In this document: piece after piece, positions 53,137 to 61,538 of the stretch
Layout of the letters: each line of letters begins with the position of its first letter
Position numbering within the stretch: the first letter of the stretch is position 1
Assembly (NCBI RefSeq): GCF_000818015.1
Contig: NZ_CP007511.1
Coordinates: 1 to 64,000 of the forward strand
Length of the DNA: 64,000 bases
DNA from: Stutzerimonas balearica DSM 6083
Lineage (GTDB): Bacteria > Pseudomonadota > Gammaproteobacteria > Pseudomonadales > Pseudomonadaceae
Direction: 5' to 3'
Made by a program: the position numbers and the translations under genes
Notes under the pieces: generated by a model
Seen by the model: only the letters and a program-made list of their open reading frames with translations
What the model was told of the DNA's origin: nothing
The model's database searches: none

Positions 53137-54279
53137 TCAGGGCGCCAGGGCGCCGTTACGCTCCAGCCGGTAGCTGCTGATTGCCTCGTAGACGGCCTTG
53201 CGCAAGCGGTTGATCCCGCCGATCGGGCGATGCTCGGGCAGCGCGTGCCACGGGTTGAAGGCCAGGTTGTCGCAGGCGAGGTTCTGCTCGGGGCTGTCGA
53301 AGTCCTGTGCCGGCAAGCGAATGTCGGCCACGGTCTCGAAAGGTGCGATCGCCTCGTCCCACTCGATGCTGGTGTCTTCGATCGGCATGTAGTGCTGCGG
53401 ATTCTGCCGTTGCACCTGCAGGGCGAAGCAGGCCGGCGCCCGGTCGAGCGAGAGCTGCTGGTAGAGCGCACTGCGCAGGAAGTTCGGCAGGTCGCGGTTC
53501 TGCTCCGGCAGCCGATAGTCCGGGCAGCGCTCGGGCGTCGGGATCACCCGATACTTGATGTTGTGCGGGCCGAGCTTGTATGGCGCCACGGAGCTGTAAG
53601 TGGTAGCCACCGGGCTCTCGGGCGCGGGCGCCAGGGTCTGCAGTGCGATGAACAGGTGGCGCAGCTCCCAGCTGCGCGGATCGATGCTGGGGAAGAACGC
53701 CAGCGCCTTCTTGCCCTGCGCCTGGGCAGCGAAGTTGCTGCGATATTCGGCAACGTCACGGACGAAGAACACGGGGTGGTTGAACATCACGAAGTCCTGT
53801 TCACCGGCATGGCGCGGGTCACGTGTGAGCTTTTCCCCAGGCACGTCGAGTAGCTTGATCGCCATGCCGCGGGCGTCGCGGATGCGGTCGAACTGCGGAT
53901 AGGCGTTGCCGTTGGACAGCCGCATCCAGGCCTGCCAGGTCTTGCCCGGCTCGCTGAACACACCCTGGCGCAGCGCCGGTTCCAGATCGGCGCGCACGCT
54001 GACCTCGGCCCGCACGCAGCCGTGCGCCTTGGCATGCGCATCGCGCAGGACGCGGGTGTTGTCACGGTGCTGCTCGACCACGGCGATGGCGTCCTCGATG
54101 ATCGCCTGGGTATCGGCCGCTTCAGTCGGCGCGATGACTTCCTCGCTGGAGACGGGGCCACGATGGGTGAGGTGAAAGTGCAGGGCGGCAATGGCCCAGC
54201 CGGCCAGGCCGAGCACCGTCAGGGCGAGCAGCAGGCGCCCGAGCAGCCTGCCGAGCCAGAGCCAGAATCGCTTCAACAT
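53137..54279 (-). CDS. Catalase-family heme protein (membrane anchored)
   Basis: 380-aa protein with an N-terminal membrane anchor or signal (LLGRLLLALTVLGLAGWAIAALHF) and a catalase-like core: RDARGMAIKLLDV, FVMFNHPVFFVRD, and the C-terminal LAFNPWHALPEHRPIGGINRLRKAVY, which is typical of the small SrpA-type catalase family. I do not see the usual proximal heme tyrosine motif, so true catalase activity is uncertain. It is 22 bases downstream of the di-heme gene, so the two are cotranscribed and may act together in the periplasm. Confidence 0.83.
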   Translation of the reverse strand: MLKRFWLWLGRLLGRLLLALTVLGLAGWAIAALHFHLTHRGPVSSEEVIAPTEAADTQAIIEDAIAVVEQHRDNTRVLRDAHAKAHGCVRAEVSVRADLEPALRQGVFSEPGKTWQAWMRLSNGNAYPQFDRIRDARGMAIKLLDVPGEKLTRDPRHAGEQDFVMFNHPVFFVRDVAEYRSNFAAQAQGKKALAFFPSIDPRSWELRHLFIALQTLAPAPESPVATTYSSVAPYKLGPHNIKYRVIPTPERCPDYRLPEQNRDLPNFLRSALYQQLSLDRAPACFALQVQRQNPQHYMPIEDTSIEWDEAIAPFETVADIRLPAQDFDSPEQNLACDNLAFNPWHALPEHRPIGGINRLRKAVYEAISSYRLERNGALAP

Positions 54280-54301
54280 GGGAGCTTCCTCGTGCAGGGG
54301 G

Positions 54302-56170
54302 TCATGGGCAGGCCGGGCCGGGGTTGTAGGGCTGTGGCGGGATATCGGTCAGCCGCGCTTCGAACGCCGGGTCGCCGAGCACCTTGAGGTACTCGACCAG
54401 CGCCCAGCGTTCGTGCGGCGCCAGGGCGCGGCCGATCACGCCGTTGCCGCGGCAACCGGCGCGGAACTCGTGGCCGCGGTTGCCATTGCCGGTGATCGCG
54501 GTATCCAGCAGGAAGCCGCCGGCAAAGCGCTCGGTACGAATACCCACATGGCGCGGGTCGAACTCGCGGCTGCCGACCCAGAACTGCTTCTGCCGTTCGG
54601 CGACCGGCGAGAGCAGCTGGAACAGGTTCGGCACCGAGCCGTTGTGCAGGAACGGCGGCGTCGCCCAGATGCCGTCCAGCGGGCGTGCCTTGTAGCCGCG
54701 CAGCTCCTGCACGCCGATCGGCAGGCCGAAGCCGTCGTATCTGGCGCGCTCCGGCGCTGCGATGCCCGCCTCGCGGTAGGCGCGTTCCTCGACGTAGGCA
54801 GTGATGTAGGCCAGGCCCTTGGCGCTGGACAGGCTGGCGAGATCGAGCGGGCCGGATGACGCGCCATACAGCTGCACATCCAGGCGATCCAGCTCATCCT
54901 GGGTCCAGCCCAGGCGGGTCAGGTCGAAGCGGTGGTCGGCAATATTGTCGGCTGTGGTCGGATCGGTACCGACGAAGGAGGTGGGGATCACCTTCATGTG
55001 CCACTCGGGGTCGCGTTCGGCAGCGAAACGCTTGTCGACCGGCTTGGGCCTGGCGTCGTGGCAATGCGCACAGTTTTCCTTGTACAGCGCGCGACCGAGG
55101 CTGGCCTGCTCTAGATCGATCGCGCCCAGCACGTCTTCGGGCCAGCGAGGCGGGGCCAGCTGCATGAGGGTGGTTTCCAGCCTGTGCAGGTCGCGTACGC
55201 GAACGCCCGATGCGTAGCGCTCGGCTTCGGCGATGGGCTGGCCGTTCTCGTGCAGCAGACGCAGTGTGGCGCCAACACCCAGCGCCTCGCCGATATTGCG
55301 TGCCATCGGCTGCATGGCCGAGCCGTTCCACTGCACCCAGTCGAACTTCCAGATATCCCACAGATGCGGGTAGCTCACCGGCGCGTTGGCCACGCGGTAG
55401 TTCGCCGGATCGATGGCATCGCCGAACACGCTGTTGGCGATGCGGCCGAACGCATCGGTACGGCCGAAGCCTTCTTCGGTGGGGTAGAGCCCGCGGTGCC
55501 AGTCGTTGTAGGCGGTGCCGAGCAGACGGTCGAGCACCTGCTTGAAGTCGTGGCGCAACTGCGCGCGGTCCTGCTCGTAACGCTCGCCCAGCACCTGCTC
55601 GGCGAAGCGACGGAACTTGAGCGGGTTGTAATAGGTGAAGGCCATGCTCATGCCCAGCGCCTGGCCGAACGAGCCGCCGCGCAGGGTGGGTACGGTCGAG
55701 GCCAGCGAATGCATGGCGGCACCGCCGTCGATGCGCAGCGCCTGGTCCTGGTAGCGCAGCTCGCCGGTGTGGCAGGCCGCGCAGGTCACGTCGAGGTAGC
55801 TGCGCCCGCTGTCGTCCTCGTGGCGGGCGAAACCGACCGGCAGGTTGCCGGGGTTCGCCGCACTTGGCGCCTGCGCCGGGTCGACCAGAAAGCCGAAGCG
55901 GGCCAGGTATTCGGGGGCGGCGAAGCGATCGGTGCTGAACGGCAGCTCCAGCGCAGTGAACCAGTCGTACTGCAGGCCTTTCACCTGGGTGCCCTGTGGC
56001 GTGTAGTAGTAGCGCTGGCGGTCCGCGTCGCTCCACTGCTCGAGATAGTGCAGGGCTTGCGGCGGCTGATACTGCGGCAGGTTGGGGTAGGCGATGAAGT
56101 AGAGCCCGACGCCGACCGCAAGCACGGCCAGCGACAGCAGCCCGAGCAGGGCACGTCGCAGCAATCGCAT
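54302..56170 (-). CDS. RoxA-like di-heme cytochrome c protein
   Basis: 622-aa secreted protein with a hydrophobic N-terminus (8-28) and two c-type heme sites: C130-AA-C133-H134 and C367-AH-C370-H371. The spacing and length resemble RoxA/RoxB-type di-heme dioxygenases and the so-called di-heme-cytochrome c peroxidase family, not the shorter bacterial CcpA peroxidases. RoxA cleaves rubber; close relatives act on unknown substrates. The pairing with a catalase-like gene suggests oxidation of a lipid or polymer with peroxide handling, but that is inference. Confidence 0.85.
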   Translation of the reverse strand: MRLLRRALLGLLSLAVLAVGVGLYFIAYPNLPQYQPPQALHYLEQWSDADRQRYYYTPQGTQVKGLQYDWFTALELPFSTDRFAAPEYLARFGFLVDPAQAPSAANPGNLPVGFARHEDDSGRSYLDVTCAACHTGELRYQDQALRIDGGAAMHSLASTVPTLRGGSFGQALGMSMAFTYYNPLKFRRFAEQVLGERYEQDRAQLRHDFKQVLDRLLGTAYNDWHRGLYPTEEGFGRTDAFGRIANSVFGDAIDPANYRVANAPVSYPHLWDIWKFDWVQWNGSAMQPMARNIGEALGVGATLRLLHENGQPIAEAERYASGVRVRDLHRLETTLMQLAPPRWPEDVLGAIDLEQASLGRALYKENCAHCHDARPKPVDKRFAAERDPEWHMKVIPTSFVGTDPTTADNIADHRFDLTRLGWTQDELDRLDVQLYGASSGPLDLASLSSAKGLAYITAYVEERAYREAGIAAPERARYDGFGLPIGVQELRGYKARPLDGIWATPPFLHNGSVPNLFQLLSPVAERQKQFWVGSREFDPRHVGIRTERFAGGFLLDTAITGNGNRGHEFRAGCRGNGVIGRALAPHERWALVEYLKVLGDPAFEARLTDIPPQPYNPGPACP

Positions 56171-56390
56171 CTGTACATCCTTGTAGCGCTATGGCGGGTG
56201 CGGCTTTATCGCAGGCTCGGCGGATAATGGCAAACGGCCAGGGGCTGAGCGTGTCGGCGTGTTCTGTCTCCGGAGATCGGTTCCGGCAGTAATAGGGCGG
56301 GGTCGCGCGGGGGATTCGGAGCGGAGGGGCCGGTGGGCGGTGCGCTCCGTGCACCAGGCCGGGGTGCTCGCGTACGAGCGTGGCGGGGGC

Positions 56391-57446
56391 TTAGCTGGCC
56401 AGCGCGGCGGGCGTGGTCTTCGGCGCCGCTGCCGGTTCGGCATAACCCTGCGGGTTGCGGCTCTGCCAGCGCCAGGCGTCGGCGAGCATGGTCATCAGGT
56501 CGCGCTCGGCACGCCAGCCGAGCTCCACGGCGGCCTTGGTCGGGTCCGACCAGCACTGGGCGATGTCGCCGGCGCGGCGTGGCTTGATGACGTGCGGCAG
56601 CGGGCGACCGATGACCTCTTCGAGCGCACCGATCATCTCTTTCACCGAGTAACCCTTGCCGGTGCCGAGGTTCCACACCGAGACGCCATTGACCTGCTCG
56701 AGCCGTTGCAGCGCCTTGAGGTGGCCCTGCACCAGGTCGACCACGTGGATGTAGTCGCGGATGCCGGTGCCGTCCGGGGTCGGGTAGTCGTCGCCGTAGA
56801 CGCTCAGTTCGCGGCGCCGGCCGATGGCCACCTGCAGCATGTAGGGCAGGAGGTTGTTCGGCGTGCCGTTGGGGTCCTCGCCGATCAGCCCGGATTCATG
56901 GGCGCCGATCGGGTTGAAATAGCGCAGCAGGCCGATCGACCAGCGCGGGTCGGAATTGGCCAGGCCGCGCAGCACGTTCTCGGCCATCAGCTTGGACTGG
57001 CCGTAGGGGTTGGTCGGCTGGCCGGTCGGGCAGTGCTCGGTGATCGGCATCACCGCGCTCTCGCCGTAGACGGTCGCCGAAGAGCTGAATACCAGGCGGA
57101 AGATGCCGGCCTCGGCCATCGCCTGGCACAGCGCGATGCTGCCGCTGACATTCGTCTCGTAGTAGCGCAGCGGTTCGCGCACGCTTTCGCCGACGGCCTT
57201 GAGCCCGGCGAAATGCATCACCGCGGTCACCGGATAGGCGGCGAACAGCGCGTTGAGCAGCGGCCGATTGCGCACGTCGCCCTTGACGAACTGCAGCTTG
57301 CGCCCGGCGAGCTGCTCGACCCGGTCCAGCGCCCGGCGCGAGCTGTTGCACAGGTTGTCGAGCACCAGCACCTCGTGGCCTGCCTGGAGCAGCTCCAGGC
57401 ATGCATGAGAGCCGATGTAACCCGCTCCTCCCGTCACCAGAATCAT
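56391..57446 (-). CDS. galE: UDP-glucose 4-epimerase
   Basis: Interconverts UDP-glucose and UDP-galactose. The 351-aa SDR has the NAD motif TGGAGYIGSH at 5-14, catalytic Ser in SSSATVYG, the Y-x-x-x-K pair in NPYGQSK, and the sugar-binding RYFNPIGAH. Start ATG 57446 (MILVTGGAGYIGSHACLEL); the longer frame lacks homology. Located divergently from the galactofuranose genes, it would supply their UDP-galactose. Confidence 0.96.
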   Translation of the reverse strand: MILVTGGAGYIGSHACLELLQAGHEVLVLDNLCNSSRRALDRVEQLAGRKLQFVKGDVRNRPLLNALFAAYPVTAVMHFAGLKAVGESVREPLRYYETNVSGSIALCQAMAEAGIFRLVFSSSATVYGESAVMPITEHCPTGQPTNPYGQSKLMAENVLRGLANSDPRWSIGLLRYFNPIGAHESGLIGEDPNGTPNNLLPYMLQVAIGRRRELSVYGDDYPTPDGTGIRDYIHVVDLVQGHLKALQRLEQVNGVSVWNLGTGKGYSVKEMIGALEEVIGRPLPHVIKPRRAGDIAQCWSDPTKAAVELGWRAERDLMTMLADAWRWQSRNPQGYAEPAAAPKTTPAALAS

Positions 57447-57860
57447 CTGTCTACCTCCACATGGAAAATTCTGCGGCCACACCCGCGAGCCTGCGGCTGC
57501 CGGCTGGCGTCGCATCGAGGTCCGTAATTGGGGTCGGCGGTGCGGAACAGGACGCCAAAAGCGAGCTGCGTGCGAGGTTCCGACGCCGGGCATAACCAGG
57601 TGATCTCGCTGATAGGGACGAAGAAGTTGCAGCCAAGTTCCGGCGCCGCTGCGCTGTCCCGACGGTGGGTTCGGTCGGATGGCTGGTCGGGAACCCAATC
57701 GATTGGCCGCCGTCAATAGCCCGCGGGCAGCTGCCGACGAAACGTTCGAACCGGACGGCGCGCCCGCCCTTTCAAGGCCCGGAGCGGAGTTCCCGGGCGT
57801 TGTTCAGGCATCGTGCGGGCAGGATCGCCACGAGCACTGCCCTATCGAACGAGGTGTTAG
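57447..57860. promoter_or_regulatory. Divergent spacer between galE and the Galf cluster
   Basis: 414 bases with no gene-like frame: the small frames here have no homology-like content. It should hold promoters for galE (leftward) and the glycosyltransferase operon (rightward), the latter with SD-like gaggtg at about 57850. I see no clear -10/-35 pair, JUMPstart, ops element or operator. Confidence 0.45.
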
Positions 57861-59045
57861 ATGAGTTGGGCCGGCCCCTTCCAGTACGACATCGGCAAAT
57901 CCCGCAACGCCCAGCACACGCCGGCCGAAGTGGTCTTCGACGAGCAGGTGCCGACGCTGCTGTGCCTGTCGCACCTGCGCTGGAGCTTCGTCTACCAGCG
58001 CCCGCAACATCTGATGTCGCGTTTCGCCCGCGATTTCAACGTGCTGTTCTGCGAAGAACCGATTGCCACCGAGGACGACCAGCCGTGGCTGGAAGTCCGC
58101 CCCGAAGAGAACGGCGTGCAGGTGCTGATCCCGCGGCTGCCGCACGGCTGCGCCGGCGAGGCAGCCGACCGCGTGCAGCGCGAGCTGCTCGACGGCTACC
58201 TGGCCAAGCTTGGCGTCGACGACCTGCTGCTGTGGTACTACACGCCGATGAGCCTGGCGTTTTCCGACCACCTCGAGCCGCGCGTGACCATCTACGACTG
58301 CATGGACGAGCTCTCGGCCTTCCGCGGTGCACCGCCTGAGCTGATCGAGCGCGAACGCGAGCTGCTCAAGCGCGCCGACCTGGTGTTCACCGGCGGCTAC
58401 AGCATCTGGGAAGCCAAGCGCGAGTTGCATGACGACGCGCATCCCTTCCCCAGCAGCGTCGACGTCGAGCACTTCGCCGCCGCGCGGCGGCCGCAGCACG
58501 ACCCGGACGACCAGGCCGAGATCCCGCGGCCGCGCCTGGGCTTCTACGGCGTGATCGACGAGCGCCTGGACCTCGAACTGCTGGAGCAGGTCGCGCGGCT
58601 CAAGCCCGACTGGCAGCTGGTGCTGATCGGCCCGGTGGTGAAGATCGACCCGGCCGAGCTGCCGCGGCGCGACAACCTGCACTACCTGGGCGGCAAGACC
58701 TACGACGAGCTGCCGCAGTACCTCGCGGGCTGGGACGTGGCGATCATGCCGTTCGCGCTGAACGAATCGACGCGCTTCATCAGCCCGACCAAGACCCCCG
58801 AATACCTGGCCGGCGGCCGCCCGGTGGTATCGACGCCGATCACCGACGTGGTGCGCACCTACGGCGACACCGGCATCGTGCGCATCGCCGACGGCGCCGA
58901 GGCCTTCATTGCCGCCTGCGAGGCCGCGCTGAAGGATGCCGAGGACCGCGACCGCCTGCTGGCCCGCGCCGACGAGATCCTCGGCGACATGTCCTGGGAC
59001 CACACCTGGAGCCTGATGAAGGAGAAGATCCAATGCGCGATATGA
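57861..59045 (+). CDS. Glycosyltransferase, family 1/4 (probable galactofuranosyltransferase)
   Basis: 394-aa GT-B enzyme. The N-terminal part reads SHLRWSFVYQRPQHLMSRFA. A GT-B linker follows, and the C-terminal donor domain has LGFYGVIDERLDLELL, PRRDNLHYLGGKTYDELPQYL and the E-x7-E-like ESTRFISPTKTPEYLAGG. Close relatives are annotated as TuaH-like. ATG 57861 follows gaggtgtt. It overlaps glf by 13 bases, so it probably transfers the UDP-galactofuranose made by glf. The acceptor is unknown. Confidence 0.82.
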   Translation: MSWAGPFQYDIGKSRNAQHTPAEVVFDEQVPTLLCLSHLRWSFVYQRPQHLMSRFARDFNVLFCEEPIATEDDQPWLEVRPEENGVQVLIPRLPHGCAGEAADRVQRELLDGYLAKLGVDDLLLWYYTPMSLAFSDHLEPRVTIYDCMDELSAFRGAPPELIERERELLKRADLVFTGGYSIWEAKRELHDDAHPFPSSVDVEHFAAARRPQHDPDDQAEIPRPRLGFYGVIDERLDLELLEQVARLKPDWQLVLIGPVVKIDPAELPRRDNLHYLGGKTYDELPQYLAGWDVAIMPFALNESTRFISPTKTPEYLAGGRPVVSTPITDVVRTYGDTGIVRIADGAEAFIAACEAALKDAEDRDRLLARADEILGDMSWDHTWSLMKEKIQCAI

Positions 59046-60274
59046 ACCCGCAAGACAGCAATCCCGAACGTCTCGGCGGGGGCTCCGGTGATGTGCCGGG
59101 CGTACGCCAGCGTGGTTTCGACTACCTCATCGTCGGCGCCGGTTTCGCCGGCAGCGTGCTCGCCGAGCGCCTGGCCGCCGGGCTCAACAAGCGCGTGCTG
59201 GTGGTCGACCGGCGCCCGCACATCGGCGGCAACGCCTACGACCATCACGACGAATCCGGCGTGCTGATCCACCGCTACGGCCCGCACATCTTCCACACCA
59301 ATTCGCAGCGCATCGTCGACTACCTGTCGCGTTTCACCGAGTGGCGCCCCTACGAGCACCGCGTGCTGGCGCAGGTGGACGGCCAGCAGGTGCCGATTCC
59401 GATCAACCGCACCACGCTGAACAAGCTCTACGGCCTGAACCTGGAAACCGACGAGCAGGCCGCCGAGTACCTGGCCAGCCGCGCCGAGCCGGTGGCCGAC
59501 ATCCAGACCAGCGAAGACGTGGTGATCAACGGCATCGGCCGCGAGTTGTACGAGAAGTTCTTCCGCGGCTACACGCGCAAGCAGTGGGCGCTGGACCCCT
59601 CGCAGCTGGACAAGTCGGTGACCTCGCGGGTGCCGACGCGCACCAACACCGACGATCGCTACTTCACCGACAGCTTCCAGCAGATGCCCAGGCACGGCTA
59701 CACGAAGATGTTCGAGAAGATGCTCGCCCACCCGAACATCAAGGTCATGCTCAACACCGATTACCGCGAGATTCGCGACGAGGTCGAGTACGACCACCTG
59801 GTGTACTGCGGGCCGATCGACGAGTACTTCGACTACCGCTTCGGCAAGCTGCCGTACCGCTCGCTGCGCTTCGAGCACAAGCAGCTCGAGCAGGAGCAGT
59901 TCCAGCCGGTCGGCACGGTCAACTACCCGAGCGAGGACGTGCCCTACACGCGCATCAGCGAGTACAAGCACCTCACCGGGCAGGTCCACCCGAAGACCAG
60001 CGTCACCTACGAATACCCCTCCGCCGAGGGCGACCCCTACTACCCGATCCCACGTCCGGAAAACGCCGAGCTGTACAAGCGCTACCAGCAGCTCGCCGAG
60101 CAGACGCCGGGCGTGACCTTCATCGGTCGCCTGGGTACCTACAAGTACTACAACATGGATCAGGTGGTCGGCCAGGCGCTGGCGGCGTACAAACGCATCG
60201 AGGAAGCCGAGCGTGGCCCGGCCACCGGCGAGCGCGACGCGCCTGCGTGCAGCCTCGCCGAACAGGCCGGCTGA
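59033..60274 (+). CDS. glf: UDP-galactopyranose mutase
   Basis: Flavoenzyme that converts UDP-galactopyranose to UDP-galactofuranose. The 413-aa product has the FAD motif VGAGFAG (34-40), DRRPHIGGNAYD (59-70), the sugar loop and the catalytic Arg regions (RPYEHRVLA, FRGYTRKQWALDPSQLDKSVTSRVPTR). A 28-residue extension precedes the FAD motif, longer than usual, so the start may be downstream. The ATG 59033 has the SD aaggag. Coupled to the glycosyltransferase by overlap. Confidence 0.95.
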   Translation: MRDMNPQDSNPERLGGGSGDVPGVRQRGFDYLIVGAGFAGSVLAERLAAGLNKRVLVVDRRPHIGGNAYDHHDESGVLIHRYGPHIFHTNSQRIVDYLSRFTEWRPYEHRVLAQVDGQQVPIPINRTTLNKLYGLNLETDEQAAEYLASRAEPVADIQTSEDVVINGIGRELYEKFFRGYTRKQWALDPSQLDKSVTSRVPTRTNTDDRYFTDSFQQMPRHGYTKMFEKMLAHPNIKVMLNTDYREIRDEVEYDHLVYCGPIDEYFDYRFGKLPYRSLRFEHKQLEQEQFQPVGTVNYPSEDVPYTRISEYKHLTGQVHPKTSVTYEYPSAEGDPYYPIPRPENAELYKRYQQLAEQTPGVTFIGRLGTYKYYNMDQVVGQALAAYKRIEEAERGPATGERDAPACSLAEQAG

Positions 60275-60386
60275 GCCCGGCGCGAGGGTTGCCGCACAAG
60301 CGGCAGCGTTGAATTGAAAGGCAGGCAGCCGCAATCGCGCCGGAAGGCGCGGTGCGGTTCGCCGTGCCTGTTAGCAGAGGTTCGCG

Positions 60387-61538
60387 ATGTATCGACCGAC
60401 CCTGTTCGATAGCTTTTTTCTCGGCGGCTTCGAGTGCTCCACGCACCGCCGCCACGACGGCCGCCGGCTCGACCTGCTGGCCGCCACCGGCCATGATCGG
60501 CTGGTCGCCGAGGACTACCGCGCCTTGCAGCGCCACGGCATCCGCAGTGCCCGCGACGGCCTGCGCTGGCACCTGATCGAGCGTCAGCCGGGCCGCTACG
60601 ACTGGTCCAGCTTCCTGCCGATGCTCGCGGCCGCGCGCGACAGCGGCACCCAGGTGATCTGGGACCTGTGCCATTACGGCTGGCCCGACGACATCGACAT
60701 CTGGCGCCCTGAGTTCGTCGAGCGTTTCGCCCGCTTTGCCGGCGAGGTGGCGCGGCTGGTGCGCGAGCACAGCGACGCGGTGCCGTTCTACTCGCCGGTC
60801 AACGAGATCTCCTTCTGGGCCTGGGCCGGCGGCGACCATGCGCGCTTCAACCCGCTGGGCCAGGGCCGTGGCGCCGAGCTCAAGCACCAGCTGATCCGTG
60901 CCAGCATCGCGGCCATCGAGGCGATCCGCGCGGTCGAGCCGCGGGCGCGCTTCGTCCAGGTCGACCCGGCGATCCACATCAGTGCGCAGGTGCTGCGCCC
61001 GGCCGCCCAGCGCGAGGCGGAAAACGCCCGTCAGGCGCAGTTCGAAGCCTGGGACATGCTCTGCGGCAAGGCCTGGCCGGGCCTGGGTGGCAAGCCGGAG
61101 TACCTCGATATCGTCGGGGTGAACTACTACTCGGACAACCAGTGGTACCTGGGTGGCGACACCATCGTTCGCGGCCACCCGGACTACCGCCCGTTCCGCG
61201 GCATCCTCAAGGAGATCCACCGCCGTTACGGGCGGCCGATCCTGGTTGCCGAAACCGGCGCTGAAGGCGACCTGCGCGGCGACTGGCTGCGCTACGTCAG
61301 CGAGCAGGTCGGCCTGGCGCTGCAGCAGGGTGTCCCGGTGGAGGGCATCTGCCTGTACCCGGTGCTCGACTACCCCGGCTGGGACGACGACCGGCATTGC
61401 CCGACCGGCCTGTTCGGCTTCCCCGACGCCCGTGGCGAGCGCCCCGAGCATGCCGGCCTGGCCGACGAGCTGCGCCTGCAACAGACCCGCTTCGCCTCGG
61501 TCCAAGCGCATCATGAGCCCGCTGTGACACCCGCATGA
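60387..61538 (+). CDS. Glycoside hydrolase, GH1-like (clan A)
   Basis: 383-aa TIM-barrel hydrolase. The acid/base is E140 in FYSPVNEISFW, and the nucleophile is E289 in ILVAETGAEGD, the NE/TE(N)G-like pair of clan A. The sequence is shorter than true GH1 (about 450) and lacks some strands. The substrate may be the galactofuranose polymer made here. It overlaps the next gene by ATGA and has no signal peptide, so it is cytoplasmic unless exported otherwise. Confidence 0.75.
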   Translation: MYRPTLFDSFFLGGFECSTHRRHDGRRLDLLAATGHDRLVAEDYRALQRHGIRSARDGLRWHLIERQPGRYDWSSFLPMLAAARDSGTQVIWDLCHYGWPDDIDIWRPEFVERFARFAGEVARLVREHSDAVPFYSPVNEISFWAWAGGDHARFNPLGQGRGAELKHQLIRASIAAIEAIRAVEPRARFVQVDPAIHISAQVLRPAAQREAENARQAQFEAWDMLCGKAWPGLGGKPEYLDIVGVNYYSDNQWYLGGDTIVRGHPDYRPFRGILKEIHRRYGRPILVAETGAEGDLRGDWLRYVSEQVGLALQQGVPVEGICLYPVLDYPGWDDDRHCPTGLFGFPDARGERPEHAGLADELRLQQTRFASVQAHHEPAVTPA

